DNA of 64,000 bases from Lysinibacillus odysseyi 34hs-1 = NBRC 100172. GTDB lineage: Bacteria > Bacillota > Bacilli > Bacillales_A > Planococcaceae. Below the pieces are notes generated by a model. That model had not been told where the DNA came from. It ran no database searches and saw only the letters and a program-made list of their open reading frames with translations. Numbering within the stretch: the first letter of the stretch is position 1; each line of letters opens with the position of its first letter. Location of the stretch: contig NZ_BCVX01000009.1 in the NCBI RefSeq assembly GCF_001591965.1, positions 62,001 to 126,000 of the forward strand, read 5' to 3'. The position numbers and the translations under genes were made by a program. This document shows, one piece after another, positions 8,116-17,940 of the stretch.

Positions 8116-9231
8116 ATGATATTTTTAGATACTCGGTACGTATCGCCGCTGCTGAAGAAAACACTCTCAACAGTTAAGGACACAATTTTTGATGTAACGC
8201 ATGGCCGTTTTCTGTCAGCACCCCCCACTTTTCAGGAATTTGATGTGCGCTCAGGGGTAATTATGAATGCGGAAATTGGAATGGAAGCACTGAATGAGTT
8301 TCTGCCAAACCATCACATTACGGGGATGGCAAATATTTTTAAAAATAAAATGGCTTTCCGAAAATTAATTGCTTCTAAATACCCGGATTTCTTTTATCGG
8401 TCATGCAGTCTGGCTGAATTGCAGAAAAACGCAGGAGAAGGCCTGCCCTTTCCTATCGTATTAAAGCCAATCGCCGGCTACGGCAGTGAAGGCGTTTATA
8501 AGTTTGATGACAATAAATCATTAGAGCAATTTATACATACATGTCAAACAGCGGACGCTGCAGAAGATATGCAATTTATTATAGAAGAATATATCGATGG
8601 GAACGAGTTCGCCGTAGATTTTTATTTTGATGAAGAGGGTGAGCCGGTAATTTTAAATATTTTTGCAAGGAAATTTAAGGATAGCAATGATGTAGGGGAT
8701 CGTATTTACTACATAAGCAAAGCTGTGCTCTCTACATATATGACACCATTTTATTGTTATTTAAAAGAGTTTGGCGAAAGTCTTCATTTAAAAATGATGC
8801 CATTACATATTGAGCTTCGGGTCAATTCTGCCCAGAAAATCATCCCGATTGAAGTAAACCCTCTCCGATTTGCTGGAGAAGGAACAACAGAGCTGGGCTA
8901 TTTTGCCTGCGGTGTTAATCCGTATGAATATTATTTCAGCGGACGTAAGCCAGCATGGGACAACATTATAGCAGAAATGGATGATTCGATTTATAGCTTC
9001 ACCTGCGCTGAAATGGATAAAGGGATAACACCCGCACAGATAGAGGCAATTGATCATCACTCCTTAAAGAAAGAATTTAAAGAAATACTAGATTATCGTA
9101 TTCTTCCTTTGGATGGGCGCGCTACTTTTGCTGTGATCTTTTTCAAGAGTGAGGGTGAAACGGAACATAACCATATATTAAATTTAGATTTCATGAAATT
9201 TATCACTTATAAACAATACCAATTACAGTAG
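8116..9231 (+). CDS. ATP-grasp domain protein of unknown substrate
   Basis: A 371-residue ATP-grasp ligase. ATG 8116 is chosen because AGGAGG stands at 8101-8106 just before it; the frame is open further upstream but without a ribosome site. Visible elements are the ATP-binding FPIVLKPIAGYGSEGVY, EEYIDGNEFAVDFYFDE in the central domain, and the metal-binding PIEVNPLRFAGEG. ATP-grasp enzymes join a carboxylate to an amine, thiol or similar nucleophile through an acyl phosphate. The acceptor cannot be read from the sequence. The chemoreceptor gene follows after 12 bases, so the two are very likely co-transcribed, an unusual pairing. Confidence 0.85.
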   Translation: MIFLDTRYVSPLLKKTLSTVKDTIFDVTHGRFLSAPPTFQEFDVRSGVIMNAEIGMEALNEFLPNHHITGMANIFKNKMAFRKLIASKYPDFFYRSCSLAELQKNAGEGLPFPIVLKPIAGYGSEGVYKFDDNKSLEQFIHTCQTADAAEDMQFIIEEYIDGNEFAVDFYFDEEGEPVILNIFARKFKDSNDVGDRIYYISKAVLSTYMTPFYCYLKEFGESLHLKMMPLHIELRVNSAQKIIPIEVNPLRFAGEGTTELGYFACGVNPYEYYFSGRKPAWDNIIAEMDDSIYSFTCAEMDKGITPAQIEAIDHHSLKKEFKEILDYRILPLDGRATFAVIFFKSEGETEHNHILNLDFMKFITYKQYQLQ

Positions 9232-9243
9232 GGAGTAAAGATT

Positions 9244-10923
9244 ATGAAGAAAATTAAATCTATCCGTGTGAAAATCTTAGCGGGTGTCATTATTCCGATT
9301 ATCTTGGCAAGTGTTGTATTTGGATCAATCTTAACCTATATTACGACAACTCTTATCCAAGATCACGTTGTGCCGCAGTACGAGAAAAGCCTAGGATTAA
9401 TGCTCGAAAAATATAGTTCCTTAGTTGACGAGGATCTAGTGGAAGAGGCGAAAGAGGATAAAGAGGAGTATGAAAAGCTAAAGCAAATTACTGATGAATT
9501 CCAACAGGAATATGATCTTGAAAATGCCTATATTATGAGTAAAGTGGATGGAGAGGAAGTAATTCTTGTACTCGGTGGAGCGGATGATTATTTAACGCCT
9601 CTAGCTTTTACAGCAGAGCAGGCAAAAGCTTTAACGACAGAAGATATGATTACTACCGAAATTTATGAAGATGATTACGGTAATCATTTATCTACCTTCC
9701 TGCAAATACCAGGTACGGATTCTGTGCTTGGTCTAGATGCGGACGCAGACTTTATTCTTGATCTTAAAGGGAAATTAATGCTCTTAGTGATTGCTGTGCT
9801 AGCAGGGGCACTTCTGATCGGTATAGTTATTGCGGTTGTCGTTTCAAGAAATATCAATACACCGCTTAATAGACTGTTGAAACATACAGAAAAAATCGCA
9901 CAGGGTGACTTAACGGAAGAATTCACAGTGAACAGCGAGGATGAAATCGGAAAACTAAGTATGAGCTTCCGAAATATGCAGGTTCAATTAAAGGAAACAT
10001 TAACACATGTTTCTACGACTTCTGAGCATGTCCAGCAAGGGGCTACGAACTTATCAGAAAGTCTTGAACTGTTAACGGTCACATCCAGTCAAGTAACAGA
10101 TAAAATAACAGAAATCGCGGCTTCTACGGAGTTTATCTCTTCAGGTGCTAATCAAAACTACAGTGCTGTTGTCAATATTTCTAACCAAATTAATGAAATT
10201 TCTACAGCAACGAATCATGTGTCGGAAAAAGCGTATGAGGCAACACAGGCAGCGTCTGTTGGGAATGAAGCAATCCAGCAGTCAGTGCAGGGAATCCGTA
10301 CAATTGATGAATCAGCCCGTGCTTCCCTAGCTATTACGGAGAAGATGAATAATAAATCAATGGAAGTAAGTGAAATAACAAAAATTATTTCAAACATTGC
10401 AGACCAAATTAACTTACTTGCCTTAAATGCAGCAATCGAGGCAGCACGTGCTGGAGAATACGGGAAAGGTTTCGCAGTGGTGGCAGATGAAATCCGATCC
10501 CTTGCTGAGCAATCCTCCCATTCGGCAAGCAATATTTCGAAGTTGATTACGGAAATGCGTGTGGATTCGGATGAATCGTTAGGTGCTATTTCGAATGTAG
10601 TAGAAAAAATTGAAGGGGAAAGCGATACAATTTATTCAGCTGGAGAAACGTTTACACAAATTGTCGGATTGATCGAAAATATGAACGATGAAATCCAGTC
10701 AATTACCGCAACAGTGGAAGAAATTGCAGCTGGCTCCAGCGAAGTAATGCATACAACAAGTATGACTGTTAACCGTCTGCAGGATTCATCAGAACATGCA
10801 CAGGGAATTGTTGCATCTGTCGAGGAGCAAACAGCCTCTACAGAGGAAATGTTCAGTATTGCTACACAGTTAAATGACATGGCTAATACGCTTAACGAAC
10901 AAATGGCAAAATTTAAATTATAA
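9244..10923 (+). CDS. Methyl-accepting chemotaxis protein
   Basis: A 559-residue transmembrane chemoreceptor: membrane segment about 11-33, an outside sensor region about 34-177 rich in acidic residues (a compact Cache-like domain is possible), second membrane segment about 178-200, HAMP about 201-255, and a signalling domain to the end with the conserved tip [17 protein letters not shown] and [15 protein letters not shown]. It would control CheA-CheW at the cell pole. The ligand is unknown. Start ATG after GGGAGTAAAG, 12 bases behind the ATP-grasp gene. Confidence 0.93.
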   Translation: MKKIKSIRVKILAGVIIPIILASVVFGSILTYITTTLIQDHVVPQYEKSLGLMLEKYSSLVDEDLVEEAKEDKEEYEKLKQITDEFQQEYDLENAYIMSKVDGEEVILVLGGADDYLTPLAFTAEQAKALTTEDMITTEIYEDDYGNHLSTFLQIPGTDSVLGLDADADFILDLKGKLMLLVIAVLAGALLIGIVIAVVVSRNINTPLNRLLKHTEKIAQGDLTEEFTVNSEDEIGKLSMSFRNMQVQLKETLTHVSTTSEHVQQGATNLSESLELLTVTSSQVTDKITEIAASTEFISSGANQNYSAVVNISNQINEISTATNHVSEKAYEATQAASVGNEAIQQSVQGIRTIDESARASLAITEKMNNKSMEVSEITKIISNIADQINLLALNAAIEAARAGEYGKGFAVVADEIRSLAEQSSHSASNISKLITEMRVDSDESLGAISNVVEKIEGESDTIYSAGETFTQIVGLIENMNDEIQSITATVEEIAAGSSEVMHTTSMTVNRLQDSSEHAQGIVASVEEQTASTEEMFSIATQLNDMANTLNEQMAKFKL

Positions 10924-11195
10924 AAGGGTAGATCCAATTTCTCTGTAAGTTATTTATTAGGGTGTCCCATAGATAGAGCATATACTTTTTTGCAAGACAC
11001 TGCCAAATGTGATTTTGACCCGGAGAGGTCCAGGCGTAACGTACAGCAGGTGCAAATACTTTTGTTAGAGGGTATTTCGATGTATAGAAAAAAGGAGTCT
11101 AGCAATATTTCCGAGTATCCTAGTAATTTCCTTCAATAAATAGACAAAAAATCTCTTATAATAGTAAAAAAATCTTGTTATACTAGATTGCAGAG

Positions 11196-11654
11196 ATGAA
11201 GATGGGGGAATATACATTGAGCAAGTTTTTTCAAAATGTATTGTTGTCGTTCGCCATGGCCGCTTCAGTCAGTGCTTGGTACAGTCAAGCCGGCTTTAGC
11301 ATAATGAATATCGAAATTTTAACAGTTCCGGTGTTCTTTATTGTTGTATTTGCATTAAGTCTCGTGATTGCGGAGGATGTGCGTAATTCCTTCAAAAAAG
11401 TATTATGGTTTGAAAAAAGAAAAGATAAACGACCAATCTGGCAAGTAGGGATCGGGATGATTTTCTTCTTCGCCCAAGTCGGTTTTGTAGAAACATTTGC
11501 CCGTGGATTAATGTCGTTGGATTTAGGCGGCATGCCTTTATATATTGTATTCTCGTTTATGAATGCTTTCCTCCTGACAGTTATCTATGAAGAAATTTTC
11601 TTTGTAGAAGATCAGGAAGTAGCAGAACAATATAAATTTAAAAAATTAAAGTAG
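11196..11654 (+). CDS. Small four-helix membrane protein, function unknown
   Basis: An unrecognised integral membrane protein of about 145-152 residues. Four hydrophobic segments are visible: VLLSFAMAASVSAW, VPVFFIVVFALSLVIA, IGMIFFFAQVGFV and YIVFSFMNAFLLTVIY, with a basic loop (FEKRKDKRP) between the second and third. The frame begins at ATG 11196, but TTG 11217 follows GATGGGGGAA with good spacing and is the likelier start (145 residues). A TATACT box lies at 11180-11185. It stands alone before polA and is closed by its own terminator. Confidence 0.7.
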   Translation: MKMGEYTLSKFFQNVLLSFAMAASVSAWYSQAGFSIMNIEILTVPVFFIVVFALSLVIAEDVRNSFKKVLWFEKRKDKRPIWQVGIGMIFFFAQVGFVETFARGLMSLDLGGMPLYIVFSFMNAFLLTVIYEEIFFVEDQEVAEQYKFKKLK

Positions 11655-11686
11655 GATGTTTGCTTTTAAGCAGGCATCTTTTTTTA
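11654..11686 (+). terminator. Terminator before polA
   Basis: GATG-TTGCTT pairs with AAGCA-GCATC, followed by TTTTTTT; the stem begins at the last base of the preceding stop codon. Confidence 0.8.
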
Positions 11687-11688
11687 TT

Positions 11689-11716
11689 TTGTAAAACCGT
11701 ACATATGTTTTACAAT
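11689..11716 (+). promoter_or_regulatory. Sigma-A-like promoter of polA
   Basis: TTGTAA (11689-11694), 16 bases, TACAAT (11711-11716), about 30 bases before the polA start. Confidence 0.55.
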
Positions 11717-11747
11717 AGAGAAGAGATGAATTAACGGAGGAGATACG

Positions 11748-14378
11748 ATGACGAAGGAGAAAGTACTTCTTTTAGACGGCAACAGTTTGGCGTACCGTGC
11801 TTTTTTTGCTTTGCCGCCTTTAACGAGCGACCAGGGCGTCCACACCAATGCCACATTTGGCTTTACAATGATGCTTCAAAAAATTGTCGAGGAGGAAAAG
11901 CCGACAAAAATGCTCGTAGCGTTTGATGCAGGGAAGACAACATTCCGGCATGATTCTTATAGTGAGTATAAAGGAGGGAGACAAAAAACCCCTCCTGAAT
12001 TGTCGGAGCAATTTCCATACATCCGCAAGCTCATTGATGCATATAACATTAAGCGGTATGAATTGCCGATGTATGAAGCGGACGATATTATTGGAACGCT
12101 TGCTAAACAGGCGGTGCAAGATGAGATGGACGTTATAATCGTATCCGGAGATAAAGACTTAACGCAGCTTGCAGATGAGCATATTACGGTCTATGTGACA
12201 CGTAAGGGAATTACAGATATTGAGAAATATACACCAGAGCATATCGAGGAGAAATACGGACTTACACCGTATCAAATTATTGATATGAAAGGGCTGATGG
12301 GCGATTCTTCCGATAATATTCCGGGTGTGCCGGGGGTCGGAGAAAAGACGGCCATTAAGCTGTTGAAGGAGTATGGATCCGTAGAGGCCTTATACGAGGC
12401 AATTGATAGTATGAAAGCCTCGAAAATGAAGGAAAAGCTTGTAGCAAATGAAGAGCAGGCACATATGTCTAAAAAGCTGGCCACAATTTATACTGAGGCA
12501 CCGATAGACATTACGCTTGGCGATATTTCGTATAGCGGTCCGAACGAAGAAGAACTGCTCGCACTTTGGCGTGAGCTGGGCTTTAAGTCTTTGATCGATA
12601 AAAGCGACTTTACCGAGACGGCAACAGAGCAGCAAGCAATTGAAGTGGAGATTGTAGAAGAGGTCACACCGCACATGCTTGCTGATAAAATGGCGGTCCA
12701 TGTAGAACTGGAAAATGATCATTATCATGATTGTGATGCTTTAGGTATGGCATTAACAGACGGCAGCCGGACGATATATGTTCCGATCGAGCATGCTTTT
12801 TCAAATGACATACTAAAATCTTGGCTGGAAGATGAAACAAAAGAAAAGCTGATGGCAGACAGTAAGGCAACACAGGCCATGCTGCAGCGTCAAGGTATTG
12901 AGCTGAAAGGTGTTACGTTCGATCTTAGCCTTGCCGGTTATATTGCAGATCCTTCTATATCTGGGGATGATGTACAAGCATTAGCAAAAGAATTCGGTTA
13001 TACGGATGTACAGTCAAACGAGGCGATTTATGGAAAAGGGGCTAAATGGACACGGCCTGATGAAACAGAGCTTGCGGATCATGTCGCCCGAAAAGCCATA
13101 GCTGTCTTCATGCTAGAGCCTGTACTGGAAGAAAAGCTGAGAGAAAATGAGCAATTTGAGCTGTATAAAAATCTGGAGCTGCCGCTTGCCCGTATATTAG
13201 GGAAAATGGAGTCGGAAGGCATAACGGTTCGTATTGAGTCGCTGGAGGAAATGGGCGACGAGCTGGCGCAGAAGCTGGAGCTGATCGAAAGCACAATTTA
13301 TGAGTTGGCTGGAGAGAAGTTTAACATTAATTCGCCGAAACAATTAGGTGTTATCCTGTTTGAAAAGTTAGGCTTACCGGCCATCAAAAAGACAAAGACA
13401 GGCTACTCAACAGCGGCGGACGTATTGGAAAAGTTACAGTCCAAACATATCATCGTCAAACATATTTTAGATTACCGTATGTTAGCCAAGCTAAGATCAA
13501 CGTATATCGAGGGGCTGATCAAAGTAGTGCATAAAGATGATTCAAAAGTGCATACACGGTTCCAGCAGGCACTTACCGCTACAGGCCGCCTGAGCTCGAC
13601 AGATCCGAATCTGCAAAACATCCCGATCCGTTTGGAAGAAGGACGTAAAATTCGAAAAGCATTTGTTCCCTCAAAGCCGGAATGGGTACTGTTTGCCGCC
13701 GATTATTCACAGATTGAGCTTCGTGTATTAGCACATATGTGCCAGGATGAGGTATTGGTGGAAGCATTCCGGGAAGGCATGGATATTCATACACGAACGG
13801 CAATGAATGTATTTGGAATCACTTCACCTGAAGAAGTAACATCAAATATGCGCCGTACAGCAAAAGCAGTTAACTTTGGTATCGTGTATGGGATCAGTGA
13901 TTACGGATTGTCACAAAGTCTTGATATTACGCGAAAAGAGGCCGCTGAATTTATCGAGAATTACTTGGCGAGCTTCCCAGGCGTAAAAGGATATATGGAT
14001 AACATTATAAAAGATGCTAAGAAGCAAGGCTTTGTAACCACTATTTTGAACCGCAGACGCTATCTGCCTGACATCAATAGTTCGAATTTCAATCTGCGGA
14101 GTTTTGCTGAGCGTACAGCGATGAATACACCGATTCAGGGAAGTGCGGCAGATATCATTAAAAAAGCTATGATAGATATTGATGCGCGATTAAAAGAAGA
14201 AGGCCTACAGACAAAGCTATTGCTGCAGGTTCATGATGAATTGATTTTCGAAGCACCAACGGAAGAAGTCGAAATATTAGAGCGCATCGTACCAGAAGTA
14301 ATGGAAAATGCGATCGAATTAATAGTACCGCTTAAAGTAGATTTTTCATACGGTCCGACTTGGTACGATGCAAAGTAA
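11748..14378 (+). CDS. polA: DNA polymerase I
   Basis: A family A DNA polymerase of 876 residues used in Okazaki-fragment maturation and excision repair. The 5' nuclease domain (about 1-290) has LLDGNSLAYRAFFALPP and the helix-hairpin segment DNIPGVPGVGEKTA. The middle domain (about 300-470) has the 3'-5' exonuclease fold, but the segment AVHVELENDHYHD lacks the usual Asp-x-Glu pair, so proofreading is probably absent, as in other Bacillus Pol I. The polymerase shows motif A DYSQIELRVLAHM, motif B RRTAKAVNFGIVYG and motif C QVHDELIFE. ATG after ACGGAGGAG. mutM follows after nine bases, forming a repair operon with coaE. Confidence 0.98.
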   Translation: MTKEKVLLLDGNSLAYRAFFALPPLTSDQGVHTNATFGFTMMLQKIVEEEKPTKMLVAFDAGKTTFRHDSYSEYKGGRQKTPPELSEQFPYIRKLIDAYNIKRYELPMYEADDIIGTLAKQAVQDEMDVIIVSGDKDLTQLADEHITVYVTRKGITDIEKYTPEHIEEKYGLTPYQIIDMKGLMGDSSDNIPGVPGVGEKTAIKLLKEYGSVEALYEAIDSMKASKMKEKLVANEEQAHMSKKLATIYTEAPIDITLGDISYSGPNEEELLALWRELGFKSLIDKSDFTETATEQQAIEVEIVEEVTPHMLADKMAVHVELENDHYHDCDALGMALTDGSRTIYVPIEHAFSNDILKSWLEDETKEKLMADSKATQAMLQRQGIELKGVTFDLSLAGYIADPSISGDDVQALAKEFGYTDVQSNEAIYGKGAKWTRPDETELADHVARKAIAVFMLEPVLEEKLRENEQFELYKNLELPLARILGKMESEGITVRIESLEEMGDELAQKLELIESTIYELAGEKFNINSPKQLGVILFEKLGLPAIKKTKTGYSTAADVLEKLQSKHIIVKHILDYRMLAKLRSTYIEGLIKVVHKDDSKVHTRFQQALTATGRLSSTDPNLQNIPIRLEEGRKIRKAFVPSKPEWVLFAADYSQIELRVLAHMCQDEVLVEAFREGMDIHTRTAMNVFGITSPEEVTSNMRRTAKAVNFGIVYGISDYGLSQSLDITRKEAAEFIENYLASFPGVKGYMDNIIKDAKKQGFVTTILNRRRYLPDINSSNFNLRSFAERTAMNTPIQGSAADIIKKAMIDIDARLKEEGLQTKLLLQVHDELIFEAPTEEVEILERIVPEVMENAIELIVPLKVDFSYGPTWYDAK

Positions 14379-14387
14379 GGAGTCATT

Positions 14388-15260
14388 ATGCCAGAATTAC
14401 CAGAAGTTGAAGGTGTCGTCAGGGATTTGAAGCCGCTTGTCGAAGGGAAGACAATTAACGGCGTTATGCTGTCAGAAGTCATTTACAGCGGCGCGGCGCA
14501 GGGGAAGCAATGTATCGTTAAAAATGGGGACCCGGCTGACTTCGAGCTCGTGATGGCAGGAATGAAAATTTGCCGGGTTGCACGCCGCTCGAAGTATATT
14601 TTCTTTCACCTAGAAAAAGACGGAGAGACATTTTTAATGGTGAGCCATCTCGGTATGTCCGGAGCATGGTTTGTCGTAAAAGATGTACAGGACATTACAG
14701 AGATAAAATTTCGTAAGCATGTGCATGCGATTTTCACACTTCATACAGGTGAACTGCTTGTTTATTCGGATATTCGCCGCTTCGGTGAGCTGCGCTTCCT
14801 AAAAGAAGAGGCAGATCATCCGCCGCTGCTGCAAATGGCACCAGAGCCGTTTGATGAGGGGGCGTGCGAGCATTTTCTTCAAAAGAGCGAGCTGCCGAAA
14901 TATGCGAACAAGCCGATTAAGGAAGTAATTATGGATGGACATGTCATTTCGGGATGCGGCAATATTTATGCAACAGAAAGCTTGTTTGCGATGCAAATTC
15001 GTCCTACCCGGAAAACGAATCAAATCAGCAAAAGGCGTAAAGTTGAGCTCTTTCAGGCAATTTGTGCTGTGTTAAGGGAGAGTATTGAAAACGGCGGATC
15101 GACTATTTCTGATTACCGGAGTGTGAATGGGGGCGCAGGCAGTATGCAAAACCGTTTAAAAATGTATAGTAAAAAAACCTGCCCGATATGTCAGAAAGCT
15201 ACCAAATCAGTCGTTATTGCAGGGCGGACATCAACGTACTGCCCGAGCTGTCAAAAATAA
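14388..15260 (+). CDS. mutM: Formamidopyrimidine-DNA glycosylase
   Basis: A 290-residue Fpg/MutM that removes 8-oxoguanine and ring-opened purines and nicks the abasic site. The N-terminus MPELPEVEGV gives, after Met removal, the catalytic Pro and Glu. The H2TH region is followed by GGSTISDYRSVNG and a complete C-terminal zinc finger, CPIC and CPSC separated by 16 residues (about 266-289). It begins nine bases after polA and precedes coaE by 13 bases, the Bacillus order, so lesion removal and gap filling share one transcript. Confidence 0.97.
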   Translation: MPELPEVEGVVRDLKPLVEGKTINGVMLSEVIYSGAAQGKQCIVKNGDPADFELVMAGMKICRVARRSKYIFFHLEKDGETFLMVSHLGMSGAWFVVKDVQDITEIKFRKHVHAIFTLHTGELLVYSDIRRFGELRFLKEEADHPPLLQMAPEPFDEGACEHFLQKSELPKYANKPIKEVIMDGHVISGCGNIYATESLFAMQIRPTRKTNQISKRRKVELFQAICAVLRESIENGGSTISDYRSVNGGAGSMQNRLKMYSKKTCPICQKATKSVVIAGRTSTYCPSCQK

Positions 15261-15273
15261 GAGGTGTCACACG

Positions 15274-15867
15274 ATGATTATTGGATTAACTGGAAGTATT
15301 GCAAGTGGAAAAAGTACAGTAGCAAAGATGCTGGAAGGCTATGATCTTCCAATCGTAGATGCGGATTTGGTAGCGCGCCAAGTCGTAGAGCCGGGAACTG
15401 AGACGCTGGCAAAAATTGCGGAGGCATTCGGTGAGGGTGTGATCAAGAAGGACGGCACAATGGATAGGGAAAAGGTAGGGTCCATTATTTTCCATGAGCC
15501 GGCAAAACGGAAAATGCTGAATGATATTATTCACCCGGCCATTCGTGTAGAAATGATTCGTCAGAAGGAGGAATATCTTAAGCAAGGTGCCCCGCATGTA
15601 ATCATGGACATTCCGTTACTATTTGAAAGCAAGCTGCAGCATTTTGTAGAGAAAATACTTGTTGTATCCGTTAAAGAAAAAGTGCAGCTGGAGCGGTTAA
15701 TGAAGCGCAATCTATTATCCGAAGAGGAGGCAAAGGCCCGTATTGCCTCCCAGCTTCCTATTTCAGTAAAAGAGAAGGGCGCTGATGCAGTGATATATAA
15801 TAATGGCGATATAGAGACAACAGCACAGCAATTAGAAGCAATTTTAAAAAATTGGGCAATTATTTAA
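15274..15867 (+). CDS. coaE: Dephospho-CoA kinase
   Basis: A 197-residue P-loop kinase that phosphorylates the 3'-hydroxyl of dephospho-CoA, the last step of coenzyme A synthesis. The Walker A loop is GSIASGKST at about residues 8-16, followed by DADLVARQVVEPG and the lid-like RLMKRN segment, all characteristic of CoaE. ATG 15274 is chosen because GAGGTG precedes it at 15261-15266; the frame upstream only overlaps mutM. It closes the polA-mutM-coaE operon and is followed by a terminator. Confidence 0.96.
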   Translation: MIIGLTGSIASGKSTVAKMLEGYDLPIVDADLVARQVVEPGTETLAKIAEAFGEGVIKKDGTMDREKVGSIIFHEPAKRKMLNDIIHPAIRVEMIRQKEEYLKQGAPHVIMDIPLLFESKLQHFVEKILVVSVKEKVQLERLMKRNLLSEEEAKARIASQLPISVKEKGADAVIYNNGDIETTAQQLEAILKNWAII

Positions 15868-15891
15868 AATAAGATAGAATCAAGAAAAGAG

Positions 15892-15929
15892 AAAGATATG
15901 GCCGGCATAACGTTGGTCGTATCTTTTTT
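15892..15929 (+). terminator. Terminator of the polA-mutM-coaE operon
   Basis: An 11-pair stem (AAGATATGGCC with GGTCGTATCTT, two G-T pairs) and a T-run. Confidence 0.8.
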
Positions 15930-15979
15930 GCTTAAAAAAACTGCTATTTTGTAGAGTATACATAATGTTGTTTAGCCTT

Positions 15980-15991
15980 CCGAAATTTCGG
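15980..15991. promoter_or_regulatory. Palindrome upstream of gapB, possible operator
   Basis: The perfect 12-base palindrome CCGAAATTTCGG, inside a wider TAGCC/GGCTA repeat (15973-15993), lies about 60 bases upstream of the -35 region. In B. subtilis gapB is repressed by CcpN in the presence of glucose; this palindrome does not match the CcpN consensus I know, so the binding protein is unknown. Confidence 0.3.
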
Positions 15992-16052
15992 CTATTAAAA
16001 AAGTACATTCGTTTTCAGAAAATAAGAACTTTAAAATATTGAGCGAATAATG

Positions 16053-16080
16053 TTCAACTTTTTACGGAATGTGTTATACT
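16053..16080 (+). promoter_or_regulatory. Candidate gapB promoter
   Basis: TATACT at 16075-16080 with a poor -35 (TTCAAC, 16053-16058) at 16-base spacing. The weak -35 suits a regulated promoter. Confidence 0.4.
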
Positions 16081-16135
16081 AATCAACATAAATAACATTT
16101 AAAATGATAACCTAATTACAGGAGGCTTTTTTATT

Positions 16136-17155
16136 ATGACAGTTTCTATCGCAATTAACGGATTTGGCCGAATTGGTCGTATGGTATTCCGCCAAGCTAT
16201 CGTTCAAGACGACTTAAATTTAGTAGCAATCAACGCCAGCTACCCAGCTGAAACGTTAGCTCATTTAATAAAGTATGACACAAATCACGGCCTATTCAAT
16301 GGAACTGTGGAAACAGAGGAAAATGCTTTAATCGTAAATGGTAAGCGAGTGGCAATTGTTTCTGAACGCGACCCAAAGATGCTGCCTTGGAAGGAAATGG
16401 GCGTAGAGTTAGTAATTGAAGCAACAGGTAAATTCAATGACCGGGAAAAAGCGGCAATGCATTTAGAAGCTGGTGCGAAAAAAGTTATTTTAACTGCTCC
16501 AGGAAAAAATGAAGACATTACAGTCGTGCTTGGCGTAAATGATGAGCTGTTGGACATCACAAAACACGATATTATTTCAAACGCCTCTTGTACAACAAAC
16601 TGCCTAGCTCCTGTAGCGAAAGTACTGAATGATGCATTTGGCATTGAAAATGGTTTGATGACTACTGTTCATGCTTATACAAATGACCAAAACAATTTGG
16701 ATAATCCACATAAAGATCTGCGCCGCGCACGTAACTGCGGTTCATCTATCATTCCTACGTCTACAGGTGCTGCAAAAGCATTAGCGTTAGTACTACCAGA
16801 GTTAAAGGGAAAATTACACGGTATGGCACTTCGTGTTCCAACACCAAACGTATCATTAGTTGATTTAGTGGTAGACGTGAAAAAAGATGTGACTGTGGAA
16901 GAAGTAAATGCTGCTTTCAAGGCTGCTGCTGAAGGTTCAATGAAAGGTATCCTAAACATTTCAATGGAACCGCTTGTATCTTCTGATTACAACACAACAA
17001 CATATTCCTCAACTGTGGATGGCTTAACGACGATGGTAATGGGAGACCGCAAAGTCAAAGTCCTAGCTTGGTATGACAATGAGTGGGGCTACTCAGCACG
17101 TGTTGTTGATTTAGCGAAAAAAGTAGTAAATGAATTATCTACAGTTCAAGCATAG
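16136..17155 (+). CDS. gapB: Gluconeogenic glyceraldehyde-3-phosphate dehydrogenase
   Basis: A 339-residue type I GAPDH. The segment INASYPAETLAHLIKYDT near residues 32-49 is of GapB type (glycolytic GapA has Asp at the adenosine-ribose position); Asn-Ala-Ser there favours NADP and the gluconeogenic direction. NASCTTNCLAP carries the catalytic Cys, with the partner His in TTVHAYTNDQ. Gene order polA-mutM-coaE-gapB matches B. subtilis, supporting the symbol. ATG after CAGGAGG. speD, which follows gapB in B. subtilis, is missing here. Confidence 0.94.
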   Translation: MTVSIAINGFGRIGRMVFRQAIVQDDLNLVAINASYPAETLAHLIKYDTNHGLFNGTVETEENALIVNGKRVAIVSERDPKMLPWKEMGVELVIEATGKFNDREKAAMHLEAGAKKVILTAPGKNEDITVVLGVNDELLDITKHDIISNASCTTNCLAPVAKVLNDAFGIENGLMTTVHAYTNDQNNLDNPHKDLRRARNCGSSIIPTSTGAAKALALVLPELKGKLHGMALRVPTPNVSLVDLVVDVKKDVTVEEVNAAFKAAAEGSMKGILNISMEPLVSSDYNTTTYSSTVDGLTTMVMGDRKVKVLAWYDNEWGYSARVVDLAKKVVNELSTVQA

Positions 17156-17167
17156 TATTGTTATAGA

Positions 17168-17205
17168 AAGAGACTGACCATCATGGAGGTGGTTAGTCTT
17201 TTTAC
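17168..17205 (+). terminator. Terminator after gapB
   Basis: AAGAGACTGACCA pairs with TGGTTAGTCTTTTT. Confidence 0.8.
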
Positions 17206-17407
17206 TTTTTGAGAGACTATCATTTCTATGAGAATAAAAATAAAGTTATTTTGACTGTTGTGCTGGAGGAATGCCACGAAAAGCTGCTTTCTTTTGCAAG
17301 TCCAAAAGAGCTTAATGAAACTCTCCTATACCTGTTGGAGCTTGGCAGGTGCTTTAGCATTTTTGTTTTTATAAAAAAGAATTGTTATTCGTCATCTGCG
17401 AGATATT

Positions 17408-17416
17408 TGCTATAAT
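17408..17416 (+). promoter_or_regulatory. Extended -10 promoter before nrdR
   Basis: TGC followed by a perfect TATAAT (17411-17416); no -35 with normal spacing. The extended TGn element can compensate. Confidence 0.45.
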
Positions 17417-17452
17417 AGGTTTACAAATTGAAAAGAATCAGGGGAAATGTGT

Positions 17453-17920
17453 ATGAGATGTCCATCTTGCCAGTACAACGGGACACGCGTTGTCGATTCA
17501 AGACCGGTAGATGATAATAAGGAAATTAGACGGCGCCGTGAATGTGAATCATGCGGTTTCCGTTTTACAACATTTGAAAAAATAGAGGAAACGCCCCTAG
17601 TCGTCGTAAAGAAGGAAGGATCACGTGAGGAATTCAGCCGGGAGAAAGTGCTTCGAGGGCTTATCCGTGCATGCGAGAAACGCCCGGTAGCGCTGAATGT
17701 ATTAGAAGAACTTGTCATGGGAATCGAAAAGGACCTGCGGCGTATCGGAAATTCAGAAGTCCATTCAGAAGATGTCGGGGAAATGGTAATGGACCGGCTG
17801 GCAAAGATCGATGAAGTTGCTTATGTCCGCTTTGCATCTGTATACCGGCAATTTAAGGATATCAATGTTTTTATTGATGAATTGAAGGATCTGTTGCAAA
17901 AGCAGACAAATGACAAATAA
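17453..17920 (+). CDS. nrdR: Transcriptional repressor NrdR
   Basis: A 155-residue ATP-cone repressor of ribonucleotide reductase genes. The N-terminal zinc ribbon has CPSC (residues 3-6) and CESC (about 31-34), followed by GFRFTTFE; the ATP cone (about 46-136) starts [16 protein letters not shown]. It senses the ATP/dATP balance and binds NrdR boxes. ATG 17453 is chosen because the family starts MRCP; an in-frame GTG six bases earlier is less likely. It leads the nrdR-dnaB-dnaI group, linking dNTP supply with replication initiation. Confidence 0.97.
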   Translation: MRCPSCQYNGTRVVDSRPVDDNKEIRRRRECESCGFRFTTFEKIEETPLVVVKKEGSREEFSREKVLRGLIRACEKRPVALNVLEELVMGIEKDLRRIGNSEVHSEDVGEMVMDRLAKIDEVAYVRFASVYRQFKDINVFIDELKDLLQKQTNDK

Positions 17921-17940
17921 TAGGATGAGGAGTGATTGAA

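Noticed and set aside
17209-17415. 68-codon open frame between gapB and nrdR, considered as a speD remnant
   Set aside because: No ribosome site, starts just after the gapB terminator, and no SpeD motif is visible in it.
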